A stretch of 64,000 nt of DNA from Afipia sp. (GCA_030652315.1 JAUSAX010000079.1:42882-106881), one strand, 5' to 3'; shown: positions 1 to 7,976, numbered from the stretch's first letter. The notes: generated by a model not told the origin, from the sequence alone. Translations and numbers: made by a program.

Positions 1-688
1 TGTGGTCGCGGTTTGGAATATCAAGCACTTGCGACCCCGGAATGACCTCTGCAAGCCGCTGCGCGGACCCCGCGATGTCGTCGGTCGTCCCTACTGCGAT
101 CAGCGTGGGAACGGCAATCGCAGCCGCTTCCTCGCGCGTCATCAGGCGCCGCGAGCCACGCAGGCATGCAGCAAGCGCTCTGCGATCCGAGCGGGTCTGA
201 TCTGCAAACGCCCGAAACGTCCGGCCGACCGGATCGGTGACGTCATCGAGCGACGCGGCTTCCAGCGCCGAGGCGACATTCTCGCCCGGGCCGCCGCCTT
301 CGATCAAGCCCATGCCGATGCCGCCAAGGACCGCCGTGCGCAGACGCTCCGGATTGCGTTGGCCGAGATACGCGGTGATGCGGCCACCCATCGAGTAACC
401 CATCATGTCGGCACGCGCGATGTTCAGATGATCCATCAGCGCGCGCACGTCGCCGGCCATGGTGCCGATATGATATTCCTCGGAATCGTAAAGCTTCGTG
501 GAGTCGCCGTGACCGCGATTATCGAGCGCGATCACGCGCCGCCCCGCCTTGGTCAGCGTCGATGTCCACGTCGGATAAACCCAGTTCACGTTCTTGGTGG
601 ATGCGAAGCCGTGCACGAGGACGATCGGATCGCCCTCGCCTTCGTCAAGATACGCAATTTCAACGGAGCCGTTGTGAAAGCTCGGCAT
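1..688 (-). CDS. alpha/beta hydrolase, C-terminus beyond window edge
   Basis: The minus-strand frame beginning at ATG 688 encodes 229 residues before it runs off the left edge. An oxyanion-type HG motif (LVHGFAS, about residues 24-30) is followed by a nucleophile elbow GYSMGG with the presumed catalytic Ser99. The last codon in the window is a His in an RDH motif, where the catalytic His of the fold is expected. The protein is therefore probably nearly complete and a functional serine hydrolase. The substrate cannot be told; relatives include esterases, enol-lactonases and haloperoxidase-like proteins. The long plus-strand frame over the same bases is an antisense shadow. Confidence 0.85.
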   Translation of the reverse strand, partial: MPSFHNGSVEIAYLDEGEGDPIVLVHGFASTKNVNWVYPTWTSTLTKAGRRVIALDNRGHGDSTKLYDSEEYHIGTMAGDVRALMDHLNIARADMMGYSMGGRITAYLGQRNPERLRTAVLGGIGMGLIEGGGPGENVASALEAASLDDVTDPVGRTFRAFADQTRSDRRALAACLRGSRRLMTREEAAAIAVPTLIAVGTTDDIAGSAQRLAEVIPGSQVLDIPNRDH

Positions 689-782
689 CGGATGGTCCAG
701 TGTTGGGAAGGATGATGTGACCGGAACGGTCGTGATATGCGGAGTGCAGTTTATCCGGATGCAACGCGCCTGACCAGATGCG

Positions 783-1916
783 TCAGATCGCGTGCGCCGG
801 CAATTGAGCCTGCGCCGCTGCGAGTTCGCGCCGCGCACGTTTGAGTTTTGAGCGTTGAATCCATGACAGCGTGAGCCGTTCGGTCGTTGCCTTGATCGAG
901 GTGATAAATCCGAACAGTGCCAGCAATGCGGCGAACACCCACCACGCCAGATTGAACGCGCCTGCGGTCAGCAGCAATGCGCCGCGCCCAAAAAGCTTCA
1001 CGATGGCGCGGGTCTGGCTACCCTTGGATTCCGCAAGCTTCGCCGCGCGCGCGACATCCTTCGGTCCGTCCGCGATGCGCAGCACATCGAGCGCGCCCCT
1101 GGTGCCGGCCTTCTCGCCAACGCGGCCGACATCCTTGGCGAGACGAACAAGCGCACCCGCCTTCTCCGCCTTGAACGCCGCCTTCACCGCACTGATGGTC
1201 TGGCCCGGACGCGCGATGGATGCCGTGGCAACCGCCTGTTGCAACATCGGTGCATCGACCACTCCGCGCGCGGAGCGGCCTGCCCATTCGGTCAGGCCCG
1301 CGCCGAGGCGGCCGACCTTGCGGGCATCCTTCACCATCGACAGGCCGGCCCGAACCGGCGTCGCGCCGCCGACGGAAACGTATGTCGCCGCCGTCACCAC
1401 GAGGCCGAGACTTGCAAGCCCAAGCACGAGTTGGTCGGCATTCTCGCCCATGGCCAGCCGTTTGCCCTCGCGCACCACGTCGCGGATGTCCCCGAAAACG
1501 AACAGATCGCCCGCGACGGTGCCGGAGAGGCTGGCCATATCATTAACCTCGCCGGTCACGAAGCCGGTGGCAAAGCGCCGCGCCGTACTGACCGTGGAAT
1601 TTTCATCGGCAACCGCGGCATCGACGCGCTCGGTCACTGCGGGCGGCAGCTTGATACCCTTGTCCTGCGCCAGATCGGTAAAGCTCTTTGCGAGATCTGC
1701 GTCGTTGGCTTCAAGCGCCTGCGCGACGCCCTGCCCGATGACGGTATCGTTGTTTCGCAGAGCAGAATCGACCTTAAGGTCCGACAGTTGTGCGGGATCG
1801 TCCTGCGCCCGCAACAGCGCCGCGGCATCGCGCGCGTGCGGCCACACCACGGCAAATACAGCTGCCGAAGCGACCGCACCCGCAAGTGTCAAACCGATGC
1901 GCCGGGCTGGTTTCAT
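783..1916 (-). CDS. hypothetical membrane-anchored protein
   Basis: The frame gives 377 aa from ATG 1916 (MKPARR). An upstream in-frame start at 2066 would add 50 residues that do not look like protein. A hydrophobic segment at about residues 5-24 follows a basic N-terminus and would be a signal anchor. A long hydrophobic stretch near residues 310-340 (LLLTAGAFNLAWWVFAALLA) is followed by a basic, Ala-rich helical tail. The middle is Ala/Gly-rich with amphipathic segments. I do not recognise a catalytic motif or a named family. It is divergently oriented to the zinc protein at 2225. Confidence 0.7.
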   Translation of the reverse strand: MKPARRIGLTLAGAVASAAVFAVVWPHARDAAALLRAQDDPAQLSDLKVDSALRNNDTVIGQGVAQALEANDADLAKSFTDLAQDKGIKLPPAVTERVDAAVADENSTVSTARRFATGFVTGEVNDMASLSGTVAGDLFVFGDIRDVVREGKRLAMGENADQLVLGLASLGLVVTAATYVSVGGATPVRAGLSMVKDARKVGRLGAGLTEWAGRSARGVVDAPMLQQAVATASIARPGQTISAVKAAFKAEKAGALVRLAKDVGRVGEKAGTRGALDVLRIADGPKDVARAAKLAESKGSQTRAIVKLFGRGALLLTAGAFNLAWWVFAALLALFGFITSIKATTERLTLSWIQRSKLKRARRELAAAQAQLPAHAI

Positions 1917-2224
1917 TGCGAAGGACAACCTTTCAGCAGGCTCCGGGTTCAAAATCCGTACCGGCTGGTCTGTGACTCGCCGATGACATGGTGTGCCGTT
2001 TTTCGGACACAACCTCCCCAACGAAAGAAGGGCTATCCCAAGACGGCAGGATTGTGTCGAATTCACATGCTGACTGCGTGGCGAATTGGACGAATCCGGC
2101 GCCGCGATCTAGGAACTAGGAATAAGTCGTATCGCTCGGTATGCTGTAAAGCGGCGACGGCGTCGTCGCTGTATGCCGGGCTATGGCAAAAGACGCGCAA
2201 GATCAGGATTGGGGTAAGATTGCT
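1917..2224. other. divergent intergenic region
   Basis: These 308 bases separate two divergent genes and must hold both promoters. I see no clear operator, RNA gene or terminator. Long frames that cross it look like non-coding sequence. Confidence 0.4.
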
Positions 2225-2470
2225 ATGGCGGATCACGTCGTCCCTCACTTTCATAACGATGCGGGCGTGGCCATCATCGAAATTGGCTCTCGGGAATTCA
2301 TGTGCGTGGGCGCGAATCCGCCTTTCGATCATCCGCACGTGTTCCTCGATCTCGGCGACGACAACGAAATCATCTGCCCCTATTGCTCGACGCTGTATCG
2401 CTATGCCGCCGATCTGAAGGCAGGCGAAGCACGCCCTCCCGAATGCGTCCTGAAAGACAAAGTCGCCTAA
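2225..2470 (+). CDS. zinc-finger protein, NDUFS6-like (zf-CHCC)
   Basis: The product has 81 aa. Start at ATG 2225 (MADHVV) is preferred over ATG 2183 because a purine-rich GGGGTAAG lies about 6 bases upstream and the domain fills the shorter form. The core reads FMCVG, then DHPHVFLDLG, then CPYCSTLYRY. This Cys-His-Cys-Cys arrangement is that of the zf-CHCC family, which includes the 13-kDa zinc subunit of mitochondrial complex I (NDUFS6). In alphaproteobacteria such small proteins are linked to complex I assembly or stability, so that role is inferred. It ends 7 bases before the monooxygenase start, so co-transcription is likely. Confidence 0.85.
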   Translation: MADHVVPHFHNDAGVAIIEIGSREFMCVGANPPFDHPHVFLDLGDDNEIICPYCSTLYRYAADLKAGEARPPECVLKDKVA

Positions 2471-2477
2471 AACGTCT

Positions 2478-3671
2478 GTGGCCGATTCACGCACCATCGT
2501 TGTTGCTGGTGCGGGCATAGGCGGACTGACGGCCGCGCTCACGCTCGCTGCGCGCGGCTTTCGCGTCATCGTGCTTGAGCGCACCGAAAAGCTCGAAGAA
2601 GCCGGCGCCGGGCTGCAACTGTCGCCCAATGCCAGCCGCATCCTGATCGATCTCGGTCTCGAGCCGCTGCTTGCCCCTCATGTGATCGCGCCCGAGTCGA
2701 TCAGCATCATGACGGCCCGCACGGCTAAGGAAATCGGGCGGATTCCGCTCGGCGAAGCCGCCACCCTCCGTTATGGCGCGCCCTACTGGATCGTTCGCCG
2801 TGCGGACCTTCAATCCGCGCTGCTGGCGCGCGTGACCAGCCATCCCGACATCGATTTGCGGCTCGGCGCGCAATTCGAGGACGTCGCCGTCTATCCCAAG
2901 GGCGTCACGGTCGTTCAGCGCCGGGGCACGGCGCGGCAGCAGGAGCAGGCTCTGGCGCTCATTGGGGCCGACGGTGTCTGGTCGAGCGTCCGCCATCAGA
3001 TTTTCCCCGAGGTGCAGCCGCAATTCACCGGCAGTATCGCATGGCGCGGCACCGTGGACGCCGCGCAGCTGCCGCGTGGCTTCATGACGCAGCGCGTGCA
3101 ACTCTGGATGGGCGCGAACGCGCACCTGGTCGCCTATCCGATGTCAGGCGGCAAACGCATCAACATGGTCGCCATCGTCTCGGGCAAATGGAACAGGCCG
3201 GGCTGGAGCGAGCCCGGCGACGTGGTCGAGATCGCCAATCACTTTGCGGATCCGCACTGGCCGATCGCCGCGCGCATGATGATCGGCGCAGTCGACGGCT
3301 GGCGGAAGTGGGCGCTGTTCGCGATGCGCGACGGCGGCGCATGGAACAAGGGGCCGATTGCACTCCTGGGCGACGCATCGCACGCCATGTTGCCGTTTGC
3401 GGCGCAAGGCGCGGGCATGGCGATCGAGGACGCCGCCGTGATCGCGAAATGCCTGGAAGCTTCGCCCGGAAACCCAACTGCGGCATTCGCGCAATACGCT
3501 CGTCAGCGCGCGCCGCGCGTGACGCGCGTCCAGCGGACAGCCCGCAAGAATGGTCAGGTCTATCACCTCAGTGGGCCGGTCGGATTCGCGCGCGATCAGG
3601 TCATCAGGATGCTGGGCGGATCACGGCTGCTGTCGAAGCAGGACTGGATCTACGACTGGCGAATGTCCTGA
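2478..3671 (+). CDS. FAD-dependent monooxygenase (salicylate hydroxylase-like)
   Basis: The product has 397 aa starting with GTG at 2478, directly after the zinc protein. The N-terminus carries the dinucleotide-binding GAGIGG motif followed by a beta strand ending VLER (about residues 10-35). A DG motif (GADGVWSSVR, about residues 168-177) and the FAD-ribityl GD motif (LLGDASHAMLPFAAQGAG, about residues 297-314) follow. These three motifs in order define class A flavoprotein hydroxylases, which insert one oxygen atom into an aromatic ring using NAD(P)H and O2. The real substrate is unknown; salicylate, 3-hydroxybenzoate or 6-hydroxynicotinate types are all possible. Confidence 0.9.
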   Translation: MADSRTIVVAGAGIGGLTAALTLAARGFRVIVLERTEKLEEAGAGLQLSPNASRILIDLGLEPLLAPHVIAPESISIMTARTAKEIGRIPLGEAATLRYGAPYWIVRRADLQSALLARVTSHPDIDLRLGAQFEDVAVYPKGVTVVQRRGTARQQEQALALIGADGVWSSVRHQIFPEVQPQFTGSIAWRGTVDAAQLPRGFMTQRVQLWMGANAHLVAYPMSGGKRINMVAIVSGKWNRPGWSEPGDVVEIANHFADPHWPIAARMMIGAVDGWRKWALFAMRDGGAWNKGPIALLGDASHAMLPFAAQGAGMAIEDAAVIAKCLEASPGNPTAAFAQYARQRAPRVTRVQRTARKNGQVYHLSGPVGFARDQVIRMLGGSRLLSKQDWIYDWRMS

Positions 3672-3684
3672 CGCGCAGCAACCG

Positions 3685-4134
3685 TCAACGACGGCGCTTG
3701 CCGCTCGGCGCGGCGGCGGCCGGAGGCGGCGCGAGTTCGGCGCTGCAATTGTTGCTGGCAAGCTTTTCATCGATGGCATCGCGCTGCGCGCGCTGCGCGC
3801 GATAATCAGTCTGATAGGCCAGACCCGAGACCAATGACCCGCCGGCTCCGGTTTCAGCCTTGGCCATCAACCCTTCAAGTTCAACCACGCGGTCGTTGGC
3901 AGCCTTGCGCGCCGTGGCGAGCTGCTGGCAGTTGTAGAGATCATATTTGGAGGGATCGACAAACACGCTCGATCCGAAGGGCGACCCGCCGCCGCTTGCG
4001 CAAGCGCCAAGGCCGATCGCCAGCGCGCCCAGCAGGGCGAGACGCAGCCCGGCCACCCGCCGCCGCGCGGGATCGCAATTCAGATCTTCAGTTGTGAACC
4101 CGTGTTTCATGCGCGTCGTGTTGCCGGTCTTCAT
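3685..4134 (-). CDS. putative lipoprotein
   Basis: The product is 149 aa. After a polar start, a basic segment (ARRRVAGLR) precedes a hydrophobic stretch ending in the lipobox LGAC, with the modified Cys at about residue 45. An internal Met at residue 9 (4110) is an alternative start and would give a signal peptide of more usual length. The mature part contains a helical segment (NCQQLATARKAANDRVVELE) and a second Cys pair, and ends in a Pro/Ala-rich, basic tail. No function is evident. It converges with the monooxygenase gene, with only 13 bases between the stops. Confidence 0.75.
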   Translation of the reverse strand: MKTGNTTRMKHGFTTEDLNCDPARRRVAGLRLALLGALAIGLGACASGGGSPFGSSVFVDPSKYDLYNCQQLATARKAANDRVVELEGLMAKAETGAGGSLVSGLAYQTDYRAQRAQRDAIDEKLASNNCSAELAPPPAAAAPSGKRRR

Positions 4135-4173
4135 GTTGAATTTGTGGTGGTGACAGTGGCGTGAGGCGGCGGA

Positions 4174-4380
4174 TCAAAGCGTCTCTTGTTTCTGGCCGCA
4201 TTCCTTGCAGACGAACTTGACGCGGGTCGCGCCCTTCTCCGCCGAGACGCGGTTTGCCACGCCGCACTTGCCGCATTTCGCCTCGATGCGGGTGTTACCC
4301 TGCTTGACCACAAGGGCCTTGCGCTCCATCGCCTCACGAACGAGGCGCTCGGTTTCTTCGCGCAGGGCTTTCTTGTCCAT
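4174..4380 (-). CDS. small zinc-ribbon protein
   Basis: The product is 68 aa. A charged N-terminal helix (about residues 1-28) is followed by two CxxC knuckles, CGKCG and CKECG, about 20 residues apart, a classic four-Cys zinc ribbon. The domain would bind one zinc ion and could contact nucleic acid or protein; the sequence does not say which. The plus-strand frames over it are shadows. Confidence 0.75.
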   Translation of the reverse strand: MDKKALREETERLVREAMERKALVVKQGNTRIEAKCGKCGVANRVSAEKGATRVKFVCKECGQKQETL

Positions 4381-4439
4381 TGTCAGTCCTTCAAGATCGG
4401 CAGGCCGTCAGGGGCGTAAGTTGCGCGCTCATATGTACC

Positions 4440-4493
4440 GGTGCGGACGGCGGGAATCGAACCCGCACGACGTTGCCATCGAGGCATTTTAAG
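4440..4493 (-). pseudogene. 3' half of a tRNA-Leu(UAA), diverged copy
   Basis: Read on the minus strand this is an anticodon loop CTTAAAA, a variable arm, an intact T arm (GCGGG TTCGATT CCCGC) and the acceptor strand CGTCCGC. It matches the 3' half at 6387-6441 except that the stem base after the loop is TGCCT rather than TCCCT and the end reads CCG rather than CCA. There is no 5' half next to it. It looks like the displaced old 3' end of the tRNA gene whose 5' half is at 7549-7587. Confidence 0.85.
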
Positions 4494-4734
4494 TCCTTTT
4501 GTATATTTCAGCATAGATGTCAAAGTGTACAGGAATGAGTAAGTTTTCCTTTGGCGCGCTTGCCCTTGCCGAAAGTTGAAGCTCTCACCCCGGCATGTCC
4601 ATTGCGCACGACCAGCAGCTGTTTTCCGCGATAGCCTTGAGCCGGCACGCAATGATAGAGTTCAAGCCGTTCAAGCTCTGCCCAACGGACCGCTGCATTC
4701 AGTGGCCACGATCACAGCGTCTCGTTAGATACAT

Positions 4735-4758
4735 CCAACGTCGATGCATCGACGTTGG
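4735..4758. promoter_or_regulatory. perfect 24-bp palindrome upstream of the amidohydrolase
   Basis: CCAACGTCGATG is followed directly by its exact reverse complement. The site lies 68 bases before the chosen start codon of the amidohydrolase, a usual place for a dimeric repressor or activator site. No regulator gene is adjacent. Confidence 0.55.
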
Positions 4759-4826
4759 GCTTCCGCGAAAAAGTCTCCGCTACTAAGCTTCGATTCTGGG
4801 GTTCAAAACGCAAAGGAGATTGCACA

Positions 4827-6260
4827 ATGAACTCAATAGGAGTGTTGAGCACGTTGTGTGGCCTGACCATGGCCCGGAAATCGAAACGCATCCTGGGTCC
4901 ATCGCTGGTGTCGGCGGCGATCTTGATCGGACTTTGCCAGACGGGTCTGGCGCAAGCACCGGGTTCGGCAACTCCCCCTGCTTTGACCAAGGACGGGGTC
5001 ACTCTTTTTCAGAACGTCCGCATTTTCGACGGCAAGAACGCTCTGTTGTCCGAACCCGCGAATGTGCTGGTCCGGGGCAACAAGATCGAAAGAATTTCCC
5101 AAGCGCCCATTCCGGTGGATCGCAGCGCCACCACCAGGATCATTGACGGCGGCGGCCGGACACTGATGCCTGGCCTGATCGACGCGCATTGGCACGCGAT
5201 GCTGATACGGGCCACACCGGCGCAGGCGTTCGGTGACGTCGGCTACAACAACCTCATGGCTGGCGACGAGGCGACAGACACCCTTATGCGCGGCTTCACC
5301 ACCGTTCGCGACGTTGGCGGGCCGGTGTTTGGTCTCAAGCAAGCCATCGACGACGGCATCGTCAGGGGCCCGCGCATCTATCCGTCCGGCGCCATGATCA
5401 CTGTCACGAGCGGGCACGGAGATTTCCGTGAGTTGACCGATCTGCCACGGACGATCGGCGGCATGCTCACCCGCATGGAGAAGCTTGGCGGCGCCATGGT
5501 CGCCGACAGCCCTGACGAAGTGCGCCTGCGCAGCCGCGAGCAGCTCATGCAGGGCGCCTCCCAGGTCAAATTGACGGCGGGCGGCGGAGTGTCGTCACCC
5601 TTCAGCCCAATCGACGTGACCACCTTCACCGGACCCGAACTGCGCGCCGCGGTCGAAGCGGCCGAGAATTGGGGCACGTATGTCGCCGCGCACGCCTTCA
5701 CACCGGCTGCGATCCAGGGGGCTGTTGCGGCCGGCGTGAAGTGTATCGAACACGCCACGCTCATGGACGAACCAACCGCCAAGCTGCTTGCCGAGAAGGG
5801 TATTTGGGTGAGCATGCAGCCGCTCCCAGAGGCCCTGAGACTGGGCTTTCCGGAGGGTTCAGTCCAGCGCGCCAAGGCAGATGAGGTCTGGCCCGGCATA
5901 GCGAGGTCTTACGAACTGGCGAAGAAGTACAAGCTCAAGACAGCGTGGGGCACCGACGTGCTGTTTTCCCGCGCGCTGGCGCAGCAACAGGGAGCCATTC
6001 TGGCTTCGCTTACCCGCTGGTACACGCCCGCCGAGGCGCTGATCATGGCGACATCGACCAACGCCGAACTGCTGGCGCTGTCCGGAAAGCGCAATCCCTA
6101 CCCCGGCAAGCTCGGCGTGGTGGAGCAAGGCGCGCTCGCCGATCTCTTGCTGGTCGATGGCAATCCGCTGGAAAATATCGGGCTCATCGCTGACCCCGCC
6201 AAGAATTTTCTGGTCATCATGAAGGACGGCACCGTCTACAAGAATGCTTTAGCCAAGTGA
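4827..6260 (+). CDS. exported metal-dependent amidohydrolase (imidazolonepropionase-like)
   Basis: The product is 477 aa. ATG 4827 is chosen because AAGGAG sits 10 bases upstream; ATG 4869 (MARKSK) would give a tidier signal peptide ending near LAQA. The metal-binding HxH is at residues 121-123 (DAHWHA), followed by the QVKLTAGGG segment with the likely carboxylated or metal-bridging Lys, later His residues in AHAFTPAA and EHATL, and the catalytic Asp in WGTDVLF. This order is that of COG1228 amidohydrolases, which include Xaa-Pro dipeptidases and carbamate- or toxin-degrading hydrolases. It is the only gene between two tRNA-Leu 3' halves, so it is a likely cargo gene. Substrate unknown. Confidence 0.85.
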   Translation: MNSIGVLSTLCGLTMARKSKRILGPSLVSAAILIGLCQTGLAQAPGSATPPALTKDGVTLFQNVRIFDGKNALLSEPANVLVRGNKIERISQAPIPVDRSATTRIIDGGGRTLMPGLIDAHWHAMLIRATPAQAFGDVGYNNLMAGDEATDTLMRGFTTVRDVGGPVFGLKQAIDDGIVRGPRIYPSGAMITVTSGHGDFRELTDLPRTIGGMLTRMEKLGGAMVADSPDEVRLRSREQLMQGASQVKLTAGGGVSSPFSPIDVTTFTGPELRAAVEAAENWGTYVAAHAFTPAAIQGAVAAGVKCIEHATLMDEPTAKLLAEKGIWVSMQPLPEALRLGFPEGSVQRAKADEVWPGIARSYELAKKYKLKTAWGTDVLFSRALAQQQGAILASLTRWYTPAEALIMATSTNAELLALSGKRNPYPGKLGVVEQGALADLLLVDGNPLENIGLIADPAKNFLVIMKDGTVYKNALAK

Positions 6261-6386
6261 GGACCGATTGAGCTCGCATGCCGATGGTGCGCCCGATTTC
6301 TCGCCGCGCATTCGCGCGTCGCTGCCGACGGTCTCTCGCTGAGACACCCACCTAAGAACACTTGGCAAAAGAACTGGCGGCAACTT

Positions 6387-6441
6387 TGGTGCGGACGGCG
6401 GGAATCGAACCCGCACGACGTTGCCATCGAGGGATTTTAAG
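6387..6441 (-). pseudogene. 3' half of split tRNA-Leu(UAA)
   Basis: On the minus strand it reads from the anticodon loop CTTAAAA through stem TCCCT, variable arm, T arm and acceptor strand CGTCCGC to an encoded ACCA end. The acceptor strand pairs perfectly with GCGGACG at the start of the 5' half (7587-7549), and TCCCT pairs with AGGGA there. Together the halves make one normal 87-nt tRNA-Leu, but 1,107 bases now separate them in the anticodon loop. Confidence 0.88.
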
Positions 6442-6525
6442 AACCTTTTAGCTTGAATACCATCTGCAGAATCGCTTTATCTTCAATAACTTGAAGTATT
6501 CGATTCTTTACTTGTGTCGGGAATT

Positions 6526-6547
6526 CGCCACACCATGTGGCGCGTTT
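6526..6547 (+). terminator. hairpin followed by T run
   Basis: CGCCACA and TGTGGCG form a 7-bp stem with a CCA loop, followed after CG by TTTTT. It could stop plus-strand transcription entering the insertion before the tRNA-Leu gene at 6599. Confidence 0.45.
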
Positions 6548-6598
6548 TTCGATGAAGGGATTTCACATCCCCTTACTAACCGCTATTCAAGCACCGTC

Positions 6599-6684
6599 GC
6601 CCCCTTGATGAAATTGGTAGACATACAAGACTTAAAATCTTGGGCCCTTTGGGCGTGCCGGTTCGAGTCCGGCAGGGGGCACCA
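6599..6684 (+). tRNA. tRNA-Leu(UAA), intact
   Basis: An 86-nt gene with encoded CCA. Acceptor strands GCCCCCT/AGGGGGC pair fully; the anticodon stem is CAAGA/TCTTG around loop CTTAAAA (anticodon UAA); a long variable arm of class II type and a T arm GCCGG TTCGAGT CCGGC follow. Its acceptor stem is unlike that of the split tRNA (GCGGACG), so it is a separate gene and not a repair copy. It lies inside the insertion that destroys the native tRNA with the same anticodon. Confidence 0.97.
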
Positions 6685-6690
6685 TTGGCA

Positions 6691-7371
6691 TCACTTCGAA
6701 GCCTTGGTTTTATTTGATTGGTCTTCGATTTGCTTCGGCTTTTCTGGGGGCGGAAGCTGCGCGCGCTTTTCTTCCTGATGCGCTCCTAACACCTCGCCAA
6801 TCAAGCGAAACCACTTCCAAGCGGGCTCCGCTTCTTCCGCCATTTTTCCGCCGAGATGCGCAAAGCCCATCATCAACTCGCTAAAAGTCTTGAACGGCGT
6901 GCGATCCCTGTCCAACTCAGCAAGAAACTTATTGATTAAATTCAGAAGCCGCTCGCGCTTGTTGGTTTCAACGTCGCTCTCCTCGATAATCGTTTTTATC
7001 TTCTCCACATACGCTCTGAGTTTTGATTTCTCCGGCTGACTCAGCTTAGAATCTTTTCCAGTTCGTGCATGCAAGAGTTGAATCTTCACCTTCACTCTGT
7101 CGACGGTGGCGATAAACTCTCGGTATTGACTAAACAAGTCGTCGCTGTCCGCATCGGGCAGAAACCAACTGTTTGCCACAGAAAGCTCTAACGCCTGAGC
7201 CGTCGTGATCACGTGGTTCATGTACTCGAAAACTGGCCCTCTTTGTTCGGACATCGTTTTGGTCTTTTGTACTCGCTGTTCAAAGGCGCGGCGGTATTTA
7301 TTTTCCAGCCGAACAAATGCGAGATCAGGCGGAAGGTCCGAAATCTCATCAAAATCGTTTTCGTCAATCAT
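6691..7371 (-). CDS. hypothetical protein in the tRNA-Leu insertion
   Basis: The product is 226 aa from ATG 7371, which has GGAAAG five bases upstream; a TTG at 7383 would add four residues. It is highly charged, predicted largely helical and without signal peptide or membrane segment. The centre (DRVKVKIQLLHARTG) and the C-terminus (PPPEKPKQIEDQSNKTKASK) are Lys-rich. No catalytic motif is recognised. Codon use includes AT-ending codons rare in the neighbours, consistent with transfer. It is on the same strand as the interrupted tRNA. A recombination, immunity or unrelated cargo role cannot be told. Confidence 0.65.
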   Translation of the reverse strand: MIDENDFDEISDLPPDLAFVRLENKYRRAFEQRVQKTKTMSEQRGPVFEYMNHVITTAQALELSVANSWFLPDADSDDLFSQYREFIATVDRVKVKIQLLHARTGKDSKLSQPEKSKLRAYVEKIKTIIEESDVETNKRERLLNLINKFLAELDRDRTPFKTFSELMMGFAHLGGKMAEEAEPAWKWFRLIGEVLGAHQEEKRAQLPPPEKPKQIEDQSNKTKASK

Positions 7372-7548
7372 TCTGCTTTCCAAAGATTACTTGAACTCGG
7401 AAACTAGATGTGGCTCGCCACATCCGGCTGCAAGATTGAATTAAATGCCAGAGCGGATTGCAGCAAAAACAAAGAAACCCGCTTCTAACAGCAACATAGT
7501 GGCAAACGAGGAGATTTAGATTTGAAGGTGGATAGATTAAATACCAAC

Positions 7549-7587
7549 TTTTAAGTCCCTTGCGTCTACCAATTCCGCCACGTCCGC
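7549..7587 (-). pseudogene. 5' half of split tRNA-Leu(UAA)
   Basis: On the minus strand: acceptor strand GCGGACG, a D arm (GGCGG AATTGGTAGAC), anticodon strand AGGGA and loop CTTAAAA, after which homology to a tRNA stops. The native continuation (TCCCT onward) is found at 6387-6441. The promoter end is here, so any transcript starts as a tRNA and continues into the insertion. Confidence 0.88.
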
Positions 7588-7976
7588 GCGCGCGGGTTGT
7601 AGCATCGCGCGGGGGGCGGCTGAAAGCCCGGTTTGCCGCGGAAATGCCCCGCCTCCGGGTCAAATCCAGACATCGCAATCCCGGCGTTTGGCGAACGGCA
7701 GCCCTCGCGGCAGCGACATCCCGGCGCACCGGAACGGAAAAACACAGGCACAGCATGCATAACTCGCACATGCCGCGGCGAAACACCCGGGCAGACGTCA
7801 CGCCACCGATTTACAGGCCACGTTTGACGCGAAAAAAGTTTTACCGGACGGATCGTCGCGAACGGTCTTTTCAAGAGCCTTCACGCGCCGGGATCACAGG
7901 TGTGATTCGCCATGCGCTGTCCGCCCGCCGGCGAGCAATGCATCGACCTCGGCGCGTCGCTGCAATGGCCGCTGGC
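7588..7976. other. intergenic region without recognisable gene
   Basis: These 389 bases lie between the tRNA 5' half and the end of the cyclic-nucleotide-binding gene. Frames on both strands are Arg/Pro-rich and lack protein-like character. It probably contains the promoter of the split minus-strand tRNA. Confidence 0.4.

Larger units (their letters stand above)
4494..6386. mobile_element. probable remnant of a tRNA-targeted integrative segment carrying an amidohydrolase
   Basis: The 1.9-kb segment is bounded by two direct copies of the tRNA-Leu 3' half (4440-4493 and 6387-6441), the geometry left when an element integrates into a tRNA gene and supplies a replacement 3' end. It holds one gene, the amidohydrolase at 4827, and no integrase. 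Either the integrase was lost or it acted in trans. Base composition is like the host. The mobile nature is inferred from the flanking repeats alone. Confidence 0.5.
6442..7548. mobile_element. 1.1-kb insertion in the anticodon loop of tRNA-Leu(UAA), carrying its own tRNA-Leu(UAA)
   Basis: The segment is flanked by the 7-base direct repeat CTTAAAA, which is exactly the anticodon loop of the interrupted tRNA. That fits the 6-8 bp crossover region of tyrosine recombinases using the anticodon stem as binding arms. It carries an intact tRNA-Leu(UAA) on the plus strand and an unknown protein gene on the minus strand, and is visibly AT-richer than its surroundings. No integrase is present. Mobility by a recombinase acting in trans, or as a deleted relic, is inference. 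Confidence 0.65.

Noticed and set aside
2..715. A 237-aa plus-strand frame at the left edge
   Set aside because: It is Arg-rich and antisense to an alpha/beta hydrolase with all three catalytic residues.
6442..7548. A self-splicing intron in tRNA-Leu(UAA)
   Set aside because: A group I intron should end in G at the 3' splice site; none of the possible cut points within the CTTAAAA repeat allows this. The segment also carries an intact tRNA on the other strand, and no group II ends (GUGYG...AY) are seen.
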